From assembly GCF_026898115.1 (NCBI RefSeq), contig NZ_CP114036.1, forward strand, positions 1,674,001 to 1,738,000: DNA of 64,000 nt, given 5' to 3'. The stretch is from Streptomyces sp. S465. Its GTDB lineage: Bacteria; Actinomycetota; Actinomycetes; Streptomycetales; Streptomycetaceae. Below are positions 15,725 to 23,683 of the stretch, piece after piece. The notes beneath the pieces are model-generated. The model saw only the letters and a program-made list of their open reading frames with translations. It was not told the DNA's origin and did not search any database. Position 1 is the first letter of the stretch; the number at the start of each line of letters is the position of its first letter. The position numbers were made by a program, and so were the translations under genes.

Positions 15725-16375
15725 ATGTCCCCCCGAAGCCCATCGGTCAATGAGGAGTTGCGCCGCCGGTCCCAGGTCCGTCTGCTGGAGGCGACGGTCG
15801 AGCTGGTCGACGAGCGCGGCTACGAGGCGACCACCCTCGCCGATATCGCCGACCGGGCCGGGGCGGCCCGCGGTCTGGTCTCGTACTACTTCCCGGGCAA
15901 GCGGCAGCTGTTGCAGACGGCCGTCCACCGGCTGATGCACATGGAACTGGCCCGCGGTCTGGAGCGGGAGCCGCGTCCGGAGGGCGAGGGGGCCGGGCGG
16001 GAGCTGCTGGCGCGGGCGATCGACGCGATCCTGGGACTGGCCCGGGACCGGCCGCGGCTGATGCGCACGCACATGGCGGGCATCCTCACGGCCGAGGGCT
16101 TCATCCAGTGCCCCGAGCAGCAGCGGCTGGCCGCCCTGCTACGGGACACGGTCGTGGCGTACGGCTCCGAGGACCCCGAGACCGACTACCGGCTGCTGCG
16201 CGCCCTGCTGATGGGCGCGGTGGTCGCGGTGCTGCTGCCGGGCGCGCCGATGGCGCCCGAGCGGCTGCGGGCCGAGCTGTTCCACCGCTACCGGCTGGAC
16301 TGGCAGCTCGGGCTCCCGCCGGGCGAGGAACCGCCCGGCGGGAGCCGGATGAGCGCTCAGGGACAGCCCGGATGA
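15725..16375 (+). CDS. TetR family transcriptional regulator
   Basis: A 216-residue regulator. The N-terminal helix-turn-helix is clear: RLLEATVELVDERGYEATTLADIADRAGAARGLVSYYFPGKRQLL (residues 19-62). The C-terminal ligand domain is generic. ATG at 15725 follows AGGAG. No obvious partner gene is adjacent: it is convergent with the LVIVD gene (only 4 bp between the ends) and separated from the HAD gene by a terminator. A 16-bp direct repeat (CCGGATGAGCGCTCAG at 16345 and 16368) covers its 3' end, so the last residues may have been altered by a 23-bp duplication. Confidence 0.88.
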   Translation: MSPRSPSVNEELRRRSQVRLLEATVELVDERGYEATTLADIADRAGAARGLVSYYFPGKRQLLQTAVHRLMHMELARGLEREPRPEGEGAGRELLARAIDAILGLARDRPRLMRTHMAGILTAEGFIQCPEQQRLAALLRDTVVAYGSEDPETDYRLLRALLMGAVVAVLLPGAPMAPERLRAELFHRYRLDWQLGLPPGEEPPGGSRMSAQGQPG

Positions 16376-16379
16376 GCGC

Positions 16380-17861
16380 TCAGCGGTAGTCGGGCTGGGT
16401 CTGGGCGTTGAGCTCGCCCAGCCGGACCGAGGCGGCGCTGTCGGTGCGCCGGTCGTCGATCTTCAGGACGTCGAAGCCCTTGGCGATGTCGTTGGAGTAG
16501 ATGTAGCCGTTGTAGTAGTACGCGGACCAGGAGCCGCCGGTGACCAGCGTGTCGGTGGAGAGCGGCCCGCGCTCGAAGTAGCCGATCTCCTTGGGCTGGT
16601 CGGAGTCGGTGAAGTCCCAGATGGAGACGCCGCCCTGGTACCACGCCTGGACCATGATGTCGCGGCCCTTGGCCGGGATCAGCGAGCCGTTGTGGGCGAC
16701 GCAGTTCTCGGTGTCGGCCTGGTGGCGCGGGATCTTGTAGTAGCTCCGGAAGACCAGCTTGCGCCGGTCGCCCTTGCCGACGATGTCGTAGATGCCGTCG
16801 GCGCCGCGGTTCGGGCCCACCTCGGCGTTGCAGGTCGCGGCGCCGCCGCCGCCCAGCTCATCGGTGAACACGACCTTGGTGCCGCGCTCGTTGAAGGTGG
16901 CCGAGTGCCAGAAGGCGAAGTTGACGTTGTCCTCGACCCGGTCGATGACCCGCGGCTTCGCCGGATCGGCGATGTCCAGCAGGATGCCGTCGCCCATGCA
17001 CGCGCCCGCCGCCAGCTTCAGCTTCGGGAAGGTGGTCAGGTCATGGCAGCCGGTGGTCTGGGAGACACCGGGGTTGGCGGGGGCACCGGGGTTGCCGCCG
17101 TCCGGGAAGAGCACGGGGAAGTCGATGACCGCGGCCTTCTCCGGGGACTCACGGGGCACCTTGATGACGGAGATGCCGTCGTGCGGGGGCTGGCAGTCCG
17201 GGAAGGTGGTGCTGGGCGCGTACGAGGAGACGTAGATGTAGACGTCCTTGCGCTCGGGCACCAGGGTGTGGGTGTGCGAACCGCAGGAGGTCTCGACGGC
17301 GGCGACGTACCGCGGGTTCCGCTTGTCGCTGATGTCGAAGACCTTCATGCCCTCCCACGAGGACTTCTCGGTGGCCGGCTGGGTGGTGCTGGTGCAGGAG
17401 TTGTCGCTGCGCGAGGAGTCGGTGGACAGGAAGAGCAGATCTCCTGAGACCGATACGTCGTTCTGCGACCCCGGGCAGAGCACCTGGCTCACGATCTTCG
17501 GGCTCTTGGGGCGGCTGATGTCGTAGATGACGAAGCCGTCGTAGTTGCCCGCGAAGGCGTACTTCCCCTGGAAGGCCAGGTCGGAGTTGGTGCCCTTGAG
17601 GTCCTGCTTGGGGATGTGGCTGAGGTGGCTGACGTTGTCGCTGTGCACGACCTGGTCCACGCCGGGGATGTCACCGTTGTCGATGGCTTCCCTGGTGTCC
17701 GACCGCTGACCCTTCGTCACCGTCTCCTGGTGCGGGACGTCACCGGGGTCGGGGGTCGCGGCCGCCGGTCCCGCGGCCAGCAAGGTGGCCACCAGCCCGA
17801 AGGCGGCCACGGCCGCGCCGAGGTATCTGCGCCGCTGCGGGGATCTTTCCCACGGCTTCAC
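16380..17861 (-). CDS. Secreted LVIVD-repeat beta-propeller protein
   Basis: A 493-residue exported protein with a twin-Arg-like/Sec signal (RRRYLGAAVAAFGLVATLLAAGPAAA, cleavage near residue 35). LVIVD-type blades are visible as GYDGFVIYDISRPKSPKIV-like (NYDGFVIYDIS), GMKVFDISDKRNPRYV, GILLDIADPAKPRVIDRV and GVSIWDFTDSDQPKEIGYF. The GTG start at 17861 is chosen for AAGGGAGG 6 bases upstream. Function is unknown; such proteins are surface-associated in actinobacteria. It is divergent from a DUF305 lipoprotein gene, which together suggests a cell-surface module. Confidence 0.85.
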   Translation of the reverse strand: MKPWERSPQRRRYLGAAVAAFGLVATLLAAGPAAATPDPGDVPHQETVTKGQRSDTREAIDNGDIPGVDQVVHSDNVSHLSHIPKQDLKGTNSDLAFQGKYAFAGNYDGFVIYDISRPKSPKIVSQVLCPGSQNDVSVSGDLLFLSTDSSRSDNSCTSTTQPATEKSSWEGMKVFDISDKRNPRYVAAVETSCGSHTHTLVPERKDVYIYVSSYAPSTTFPDCQPPHDGISVIKVPRESPEKAAVIDFPVLFPDGGNPGAPANPGVSQTTGCHDLTTFPKLKLAAGACMGDGILLDIADPAKPRVIDRVEDNVNFAFWHSATFNERGTKVVFTDELGGGGAATCNAEVGPNRGADGIYDIVGKGDRRKLVFRSYYKIPRHQADTENCVAHNGSLIPAKGRDIMVQAWYQGGVSIWDFTDSDQPKEIGYFERGPLSTDTLVTGGSWSAYYYNGYIYSNDIAKGFDVLKIDDRRTDSAASVRLGELNAQTQPDYR

Positions 17862-18054
17862 TGCGTCCTCCCTTTGTCGCCGTCTGGCGTCCGGAGTGGA
17901 ACGGTTGACGGATCGGGGGAAGTATCGCCCTTTCCATGTACACCACAACAGGTGGCAACATGTTCGTAAAGAGATTTTCCCAACGCGCCCGGCCGTAGGA
18001 CGACGTTGACGTGCTAAGACGGTCTGCGGATCCCAAGCGCCCCAGGAGGACACG

Positions 18055-18759
18055 GTGTTGAACCGCCGTACGACGCTCCACACCGCATCACTCGCGGCCG
18101 CCACGGCGGCCACCGCCCTGGCACTCGTCCTGACCGGCTGCGACACGGGAAGCGGTGCGGCCGACGCCGGGAAGGGCCGGGACGGAAAGCCCGCGGTGAT
18201 CGCACCGGGCAAACCCGGCGAGGCGGCGCACACCCTGTCGGCCGAGGAGGCGGCGAAGGCCGGGGACGACGACTCCCCCAACGCGGCCGACCGCTCCTAC
18301 GTCCGCATGATGATCGAGCACCACCGGCAGGCCCTGGTGATGACCGGCCTCGCCGCCGACCGGGCCGGGTCGGCGAAGGTCAAGCGGCTCGCGGAGCGCA
18401 TCGCCTCCGGCCAGAAGCCGGAGATCGAGGCGATGCTCGGCTGGCAGAAGACGGAGGGCGGCGAGGCGGAGGGCGGCGAGACCAAGGGCGGCGAGACGGC
18501 GGGCACGGGCGGGCACCAGGGCCATGCCGCGGCGATGCCGGGGATGGCCACCGAGGCCCAGCTGGCGCGGTTGCGCGCCGCCAAGGGCGCCGACTTCGAC
18601 GCGCTCTTCCTCAAGCTGATGATCGCCCATCATCAGGGCGCGGTCTCCATGGCCACGGATGTGCTCGCACAGGGCAACAACGTCCGGGTGGAGGAGATGG
18701 CGGGCGATGTGATCGCGCAGCAGAGCAGCGAGATCCGGCGGATGCGGCAGATGTCGTAG
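18055..18759 (+). CDS. DUF305 (CopM-like) lipoprotein
   Basis: A 234-residue protein with a lipoprotein signal and lipobox LVLTGC (Cys29). Two ferritin-like repeat motifs, YVRMMIEHHRQALVM near residue 85 and LKLMIAHHQGAVSM near residue 190, carry the His/Met pairs that give DUF305 proteins their suspected metal (copper) binding. The linker holds several TEGGE/TKGGE repeats and a GHQGHAAAMPGM His/Met-rich segment. The GTG start at 18055 follows AGGAGG. It would act on the outer face of the membrane. Confidence 0.88.
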   Translation: MLNRRTTLHTASLAAATAATALALVLTGCDTGSGAADAGKGRDGKPAVIAPGKPGEAAHTLSAEEAAKAGDDDSPNAADRSYVRMMIEHHRQALVMTGLAADRAGSAKVKRLAERIASGQKPEIEAMLGWQKTEGGEAEGGETKGGETAGTGGHQGHAAAMPGMATEAQLARLRAAKGADFDALFLKLMIAHHQGAVSMATDVLAQGNNVRVEEMAGDVIAQQSSEIRRMRQMS

Positions 18760-18932
18760 CGTCCCGCGCGGGGCCGTGGGGCGACACTGGTCGAGCCCGG
18801 CTCGCGGCGCGGTCGCGGCCCCGTGGAACGACGGCCGGACGCGTCACCCGTGCCGGGCGCCCGGCGCGTAGTGCCGGACACGGCGCCCCGCCGGGTGGGA
18901 TGCTGGAGACATCCTGCGGAAGGAGCTCCCCC

Positions 18933-20276
18933 GTGCTTCGTGTCGCGGTTGTCGGATCCGGGCCGAGCGGGGTGTACGCCGCCCAAGCGCTCGTCCAGCA
19001 GCAGGCCGTTCCCGATGTGTCGGTGCATGTGCTGGACCGGCTGCCCTGTCCGTACGGGCTGGTGCGCTACGGCGTCGCACCCGACCACGAGAAGATCAAG
19101 TCGCTCCAGCACACGCTGCGCGCGGTCCTGGAGCACCCACGGGTCAGCTTTCTCGGCCATGTGCACGTGGGCCCGCCCCCACTGGTGCCCGAGCGGCTGC
19201 TGGGGCTCTACCACGCGGTGGTCTACTGCGTGGGGGCGGCGACCGACCGGCGGCTCGACGTGCCGGGCGAGGATCTGCCGGGCAGCTTCTCCGCGACCGA
19301 GTTCGTCTCCTGGTACAGCGCCCATCCCGACGCGACCGGCGGCGCCTTCGCGCTCGGCGCGGACTCCGCCGTCGTCATCGGGGTGGGCAATGTCGCCGTG
19401 GACGTGGCGCGCATCCTGGCCCGCGGGGCGGAGGAGCTGAAGCCCACCGATGTGCCGCACGCCGCCCTCGGGGCGCTGGCCGAGAGCCGGGTCTCGGACA
19501 TCCACATGGTCGGCAGGCGCGGTCCGTCACAGGCGAAGTTCACCACCAAGGAGCTGCGTGAGCTGGGCGCGCTGACCGGCGCCGAGGTACTGGTGCGCGC
19601 CGAGGAGCTGGCGCTGGACCCGGCCTACGGCGACCCGTCCGGGCTGCCGGGGATCAACCGGCGCAATGTCGAGGTGCTGCGCGACTGGGCGCGGCGTCCG
19701 CCTGCGGGCCGGCCGCGCCGCATCCATCTGCGCTTCTTCCTGCGGCCCGTGGCGCTGCTGGGCGAGGGCGCGGTGCGCGCGGTGCGCTTCGAGCGGACCG
19801 TGCCGGACGGGCGCGGCGGGGTCGCGGGCACCGGGGTCTTCGAGGACATCGAGGCGCCGCTGGTGCTGCGGTCGGTGGGCTACCGGGGGGTGCCGCTGCC
19901 GGGGCTGCCGTTCGACGAGGAGCGCGGCACGGTGCCCAACGCGGCGGGGCGGGTGCTGCGCGGCGCGGGGCCCTCGCCCGGGGAGTACGTGGCGGGGTGG
20001 ATCAAGCGCGGGCCCACCGGGGTGATCGGCACCAACCGGCCGTGTGCGAAGGAGACCGTGGCCTCGCTGCTGTCCGACGCGGAGATGCTGGCCGCCCGCC
20101 CGGTGGCGGCGGACCCGCTGCGGGCGCTGCGCGAGGCGGGGGTGGAGCCGGTGGAGTGGACCGGCTGGCTGCGGATCGAGGAGGCCGAGGAGGCGCTCGG
20201 GGCGGCGCTGGGGCGTACCAGGGTGAAGATCGCGGACTGGCCGGGGCTGCTGGGCGCGGCGCGCGGACTTCAGTGA
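18933..20276 (+). CDS. fprA: Ferredoxin-NADP+ reductase, FprA type
   Basis: A 447-residue cytoplasmic flavoenzyme of the adrenodoxin-reductase/FprA family, which passes electrons between NADPH and ferredoxins (for example to P450s). FAD-binding VAVVGSGPSGVYAAQAL opens the protein; LPCPYGLVRYGVAPDHEKIK and the NADP-binding VIGVGNVAVDVARIL are family-specific, as are VGRRGPSQAKFT and GWIKRGPTGVIGTNR. The GTG start at 18933 follows AAGGAG. The stop codon lies inside the first unit of a tandem repeat. It could in principle serve the P450 of the RiPP cluster 26 kb away, but nothing in the sequence links them. Confidence 0.93.
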   Translation: MLRVAVVGSGPSGVYAAQALVQQQAVPDVSVHVLDRLPCPYGLVRYGVAPDHEKIKSLQHTLRAVLEHPRVSFLGHVHVGPPPLVPERLLGLYHAVVYCVGAATDRRLDVPGEDLPGSFSATEFVSWYSAHPDATGGAFALGADSAVVIGVGNVAVDVARILARGAEELKPTDVPHAALGALAESRVSDIHMVGRRGPSQAKFTTKELRELGALTGAEVLVRAEELALDPAYGDPSGLPGINRRNVEVLRDWARRPPAGRPRRIHLRFFLRPVALLGEGAVRAVRFERTVPDGRGGVAGTGVFEDIEAPLVLRSVGYRGVPLPGLPFDEERGTVPNAAGRVLRGAGPSPGEYVAGWIKRGPTGVIGTNRPCAKETVASLLSDAEMLAARPVAADPLRALREAGVEPVEWTGWLRIEEAEEALGAALGRTRVKIADWPGLLGAARGLQ

Positions 20277-20308
20277 GCGGACTTCGGTGAGCGGACTTCG
20301 GTGAGCGG
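20267..20308 (+). repeat. Three 14-bp tandem units across the fprA stop codon
   Basis: ACTTCAGTGAGCGG is followed by two copies of ACTTCGGTGAGCGG. The first unit contains the fprA stop codon (TGA at 20274-20276), so the array begins in coding sequence and expands into the 3' flank. Confidence 0.9.
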
Positions 20309-20311
20309 GCC

Positions 20312-20460
20312 GGTCCGCGCGCCGGGCCGGTTTCGCGCGCCGGGCCGGGCCGCGCGCCGGGCCGGGCCGCGCGCCGGGCCGGTCCGCGCGCCGGGCCGGT
20401 CCGCGCGCCGGGCCGGTCCGCGCGCCGGGCCGGTCCGCGCGCCGGGCCGGTCCGCGCGCT
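20312..20460. repeat. 17-bp GC-rich tandem repeat, nearly nine units
   Basis: Unit GGTCCGCGCGCCGGGCC is repeated at 20312, 20329 (18 bp, TT insertion), 20347, 20364 (both GGGCCG variants), 20381, 20398, 20415 and 20432, with a partial unit ending at 20460. Each unit contains GCGCGC and GGCCGG self-complementary parts, so transcripts can form many alternative hairpins. It fills most of the gap between fprA and the permease gene. It is not a CRISPR: there are no spacers. Confidence 0.92.
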
Positions 20461-20574
20461 CCCAAGGGGTTGACACACGGCGGCAACACCCCTGAAATCA
20501 ACAGATTGTTCAAGCCTTCTACGGTCGCGTCACCTTGATCCGTCGCTCATCCCGTCGCCGTGCGAGGAGACGCC

Positions 20575-21963
20575 ATGACGTCCGTACGCCATCCCGTGGA
20601 CACGGTGCCGCCGCCCGGCCGGCTCGCCGCCTTCGGACTCCAGCATGTCCTGGCCATGTACGCGGGCGCGGTGGCCGTGCCGCTGATCGTGGGCGGGGCG
20701 ATGAAGCTGTCGCCGGCCGATCTGGCCTATCTCATCAACGCCGATCTGCTGCTGTGCGGTATCGCCACGGTCCTCCAGTGCGTGGGGCTGTGGCGGTTCG
20801 GCGTCCGGCTGCCGATCATGCAGGGCTGCACCTTCGCGGCGGTCACCCCGATGGTGCTGATCGGCACCGAGGGCGGCGGACTGCCCGCGATCTACGGTTC
20901 GGTGATCGTCGCCGGGGTGGCGATGGTCCTGCTGGCACCGGTCTTCGGGCGGCTGCTGCGGTTCTTCCCGCCGCTGGTGACCGGCACGGTGATCCTGATC
21001 ATCGGACTTTCGCTGCTGCCGGTCGCGGCCAACTGGGCGGCGGGCGGCCAGGGCGCGGCGGACTTCGGCACGCCGAGGAACCTGGGCCTGGCCGCCGGGG
21101 TGCTGGCCCTGGTCCTGGTCGTGCAGCGGTTCGCACCGGGTTTCCTGGGCCGGGTGGCGGTGCTGGTGGGGATCGTGGCCGGGACGGTGGCCGCGATACC
21201 GCTGGGTTTCACCGACTTCTCCGGGGTGGGCGGCGCCGACTGGATCGGCGTCTCCACCCCGTTCCACTTCGGCGCCCCGGCGTTTCCGGTGGCGGCCGTG
21301 GTGTCCATGCTGGTCGTCGCCCTGGTGACGATGACCGAGACCACCGGTGACGTCATCGCGGTGGGCGAGCTGACCGGGCGCCCGGTCGACGCGCGGCGGC
21401 TGGCGGACGGGCTGCGCGCGGACGGCGCCGCGACCGTGCTCGGCGGGGTCTTCAACACCTTCCCGTACACCGCCTTCGCGCAGAACGTCGGCCTGGTGGG
21501 GATGACCCGGGTGCGCAGCCGCTGGGTGGTGGCGGCCGCGGGCGGCATGCTGGTGGTGCTCGGTCTGGCGCCCAAGCTGGGCGCGGTGGTGGCGGCGGTT
21601 CCGGCTCCGGTGCTGGGCGGGGCCGGTCTGGTGATGTTCGGTACGGTCGCGGCGAGCGGGCTGCGGACACTGGCCGGGGTGGATTTCCGGGACGGCCACG
21701 ACCTCACCGTGGTGGCGGTGTCGGTCGCCGTGGGGCTGCTGCCGGTCGGCGTACCGGGGCTCTACGCGAAGTTCCCCGACTGGTTCCAGACGGTGATGGA
21801 CAGCGGGATCAGCGCCGGCTGCGTCACCGCTATCGCGCTCAACCTGCTCTTCAACCACCTGCCGGGCGGGCGGACTTCAGCTCCGGCCGCCGCCGAGGCG
21901 CCGCTCCTGGAGGGCCGCGGCGGCCAGGACGCTGTCGAGCAGACCGGGGAACAGCGCGTCTAG
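20575..21963 (+). CDS. NCS2 family purine/xanthine-type permease
   Basis: A 462-residue membrane protein with 12-14 predicted helices, a proton-coupled nucleobase importer. The NCS2 marks are GLQHVLAMYAGAVAVPLI in helix 1, PIMQGCTFAAVTPM in helix 3 and the signature loop GVFNTFPYTAFAQNVGLV near residue 300. The ATG at 20575 follows GAGGAG. Xanthine/urate specificity is suggested by the N-F-x-x-x-F-A-Q-N loop but is not proven. The last 87 bp overlap the 3' end of the convergent ArsR gene. Confidence 0.9.
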   Translation: MTSVRHPVDTVPPPGRLAAFGLQHVLAMYAGAVAVPLIVGGAMKLSPADLAYLINADLLLCGIATVLQCVGLWRFGVRLPIMQGCTFAAVTPMVLIGTEGGGLPAIYGSVIVAGVAMVLLAPVFGRLLRFFPPLVTGTVILIIGLSLLPVAANWAAGGQGAADFGTPRNLGLAAGVLALVLVVQRFAPGFLGRVAVLVGIVAGTVAAIPLGFTDFSGVGGADWIGVSTPFHFGAPAFPVAAVVSMLVVALVTMTETTGDVIAVGELTGRPVDARRLADGLRADGAATVLGGVFNTFPYTAFAQNVGLVGMTRVRSRWVVAAAGGMLVVLGLAPKLGAVVAAVPAPVLGGAGLVMFGTVAASGLRTLAGVDFRDGHDLTVVAVSVAVGLLPVGVPGLYAKFPDWFQTVMDSGISAGCVTAIALNLLFNHLPGGRTSAPAAAEAPLLEGRGGQDAVEQTGEQRV

Positions 21964-22254
21964 GTCCGCCCGGCGCAGCGCGTTCATCTTGGCGGTGCCC
22001 CGGTAGATCTGGTGGAGCACACCGCTTTCCCGCAGCACCCGGAAGTGGTGGGTGGTGGTGGACTTGCTGACCGGCAGGTCGAAGACCGAACAGGACAGCT
22101 CGCCCCTCTCCTCGGCGAGCGTCCGCACCACCCGCATCCGCATCGGGTCGGAGAGCGCGTGCAGCACGTCCTCGAGGCGGATCGCCTCGCGCCGCGGATG
22201 CTCCAGCGAGCGCCCGGTCGCCTGGGGCGCGGTCGGCGTGGTCTGCGTCTGCAC
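21877..22254 (-). CDS. ArsR family transcriptional regulator
   Basis: A 125-residue winged-helix protein: LEDVLHALSDPMRMRVVRTLAEERGELSC, then VSKSTTTHHFRVLRESGVLHQIYRGTAKMNALRRADLD. The CSVFDLPVSKSTTTHHF form is typical of non-metal ArsR proteins paired with flavin oxidoreductases or efflux genes. GTG at 22254 follows GAGGAG. Its promoter region carries two perfect copies of an 18-bp sequence related to one found before the OYE gene, suggesting control of both itself and that gene. Confidence 0.9.
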   Translation of the reverse strand: MQTQTTPTAPQATGRSLEHPRREAIRLEDVLHALSDPMRMRVVRTLAEERGELSCSVFDLPVSKSTTTHHFRVLRESGVLHQIYRGTAKMNALRRADLDALFPGLLDSVLAAAALQERRLGGGRS

Positions 22255-22294
22255 GGCTGCTCCTCATCGCCTGGTTCCGGAACCTTCAGTGTAG

Positions 22295-22335
22295 TTTGAC
22301 GATCGCCGTACTTTTGACGATCGCCGTACTACGGC
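22295..22335. promoter_or_regulatory. Two 18-bp direct repeats, probable ArsR operator
   Basis: TTTGACGATCGCCGTACT occurs at 22295-22312 and again at 22313-22330, directly joined. The second copy ends in the palindrome CCGTACTACGG (22325-22335). A 16/18 match lies in reverse orientation before the OYE start at 23506-23523. Confidence 0.65.
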
Positions 22336-22362
22336 TGCCTCGACCGTGTACCCCGGACCGCA

Positions 22363-23442
22363 CTACCGGATCGCGCGGTGGTACTGGTCCGGGTTGTGCA
22401 CCCGGCCACCCAGCTCGGCCGCGGCGCGGCGCGGGAAGTAGGGGTCCCGGAGCAGTTCACGGCCCACCAGGACGGCGTCCGCCGCACCGTCCGCGAGGAT
22501 CTTCTCGGCCTGCTCCGCCTCGGTGATCAGCCCGACCGCGGCCACCGGCAGTCCGGTCTCCCGGCGCACCCGCGCGGCGAACGGCACCTGGTAGCCGGGC
22601 TCCAGCGGAATGCGCAGCCGGGGCGCGTTGCCGCCGCTGGAGACGTCGAGGAGGTCCACTCCGTGGTCCTTCAGCAGGGCGGCGAGCCGGACGGTGTCAT
22701 CCGGCGTCCAGCCGTTCTCCTCCAGCCAGTCGGTGGCCGAGATGCGGAAGAACAGCGGCAAGTGCTCCGGCCAGACCGCACGGACCGCGTCGACGACCTC
22801 CAGGGCGAAGCGGACGCGGTTGCCGAAGGAGCCGCCGTAGCCGTCGGTGCGGTGGTTGCTGTGCGGGGAGAGGAACTCACCGATGAGGTAGCCGTGGGCG
22901 CCGTGAATCTCGGCCACCTTGAAACCGGCCTCGAGCGCGCGCCGCGCGGCGTCCGCGAACTGGCGGGTGATCTCGCCGATCCGCTCCTCGGGCAGCTCGT
23001 CCGGCACCGGATGGCCCTCGTCGAACGCGACCGGGCTCGGCCCCAGCGGCCGCCAGCCCCGCTGCCCGGCGCCGAGCGGCGCACCGCCCCTCCAGGGAGC
23101 GTCGGTGGACGCCTTACGGCCGGCATGGGCGAGCTGGATGCCCGGAACGGTGCCCTGTGCCGTGAGGAAGCCGACGATCTTACGGAACGCCTCCACCTGG
23201 GCGTCGTTCCAGATGCCGAGGTCCCCGGGGCTGATACGGCCCTCGGGGGAGACGGCCGTCGCCTCGACCAGGATCAGCCCGGTGCCGCCGGTGGCGCGGG
23301 CGCCGTAGTGGACGAAGTGCCAGTCGTTCGGAACCCCGGCGGCCTGGTCCGGGTCCGCGCTGTACTGGCACATGGGCGCCATCCAGAGGCGGTTGGGGAT
23401 GGTCAGCGACCGCAGGGTGAAGGGTTCGAAGAGGGCACTCAC
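22363..23442 (-). CDS. Old yellow enzyme family NADH:flavin oxidoreductase (YqjM-like)
   Basis: A 359-residue FMN TIM-barrel ene-reductase. Visible: PNRLWMAPMCQYSAD at residues 18-32 (the Cys of the YqjM class), GARATGGTGLILVEATAVSPEGR, GIQLAHAGRKAS (His pair for the substrate), AEIHGAHGYLIGEFLSPHSN and, near the C terminus, ADAVLVGRELLRDPYFPRRAA. The GTG start at 23442 is chosen for the ribosome site and family N terminus. The product reduces activated C=C bonds using NAD(P)H. It is probably induced by electrophiles through the neighbouring ArsR protein, as known for similar pairs. Confidence 0.92.
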   Translation of the reverse strand: MSALFEPFTLRSLTIPNRLWMAPMCQYSADPDQAAGVPNDWHFVHYGARATGGTGLILVEATAVSPEGRISPGDLGIWNDAQVEAFRKIVGFLTAQGTVPGIQLAHAGRKASTDAPWRGGAPLGAGQRGWRPLGPSPVAFDEGHPVPDELPEERIGEITRQFADAARRALEAGFKVAEIHGAHGYLIGEFLSPHSNHRTDGYGGSFGNRVRFALEVVDAVRAVWPEHLPLFFRISATDWLEENGWTPDDTVRLAALLKDHGVDLLDVSSGGNAPRLRIPLEPGYQVPFAARVRRETGLPVAAVGLITEAEQAEKILADGAADAVLVGRELLRDPYFPRRAAAELGGRVHNPDQYHRAIR

Positions 23443-23490
23443 AGACGTCTCCGTTTCTCCTCGCGCGGGCCCGGCCGGGCCCGCGCTTTG

Positions 23491-23523
23491 TACGATAACC
23501 ATCGTAGTACGACGAACGTCAAA
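23491..23523. promoter_or_regulatory. Probable ArsR operator before the OYE gene
   Basis: Contains the palindromes TACGATAACCATCGTA (23491-23506) and TCGTAGTACGA (23502-23512), then AGTACGACGAACGTCAAA (23506-23523), the reverse complement of which matches the 18-bp repeat before the ArsR gene at 16 of 18 bases. It is 50-80 bp before the OYE start. Confidence 0.6.
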
Positions 23524-23683
23524 TGAGGATGTCCTCCGTATGTCGGCCATCCCTTCCGGTCCCGCGCACGCCCTCCCCACCGTTGTCGGTGGCGAGGTGC
23601 AAACTCTGAGATGACGGACACATCCCGGCTCGTTCGCCGATGTCGTCCGCCGCCCCTGTCCGCACTCCAAGGAATGAGCCGTC

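Noticed and set aside
20312..20460. Tandem 17-bp repeat considered as CRISPR
   Set aside because: Units are directly adjacent without spacers and no cas genes are present.
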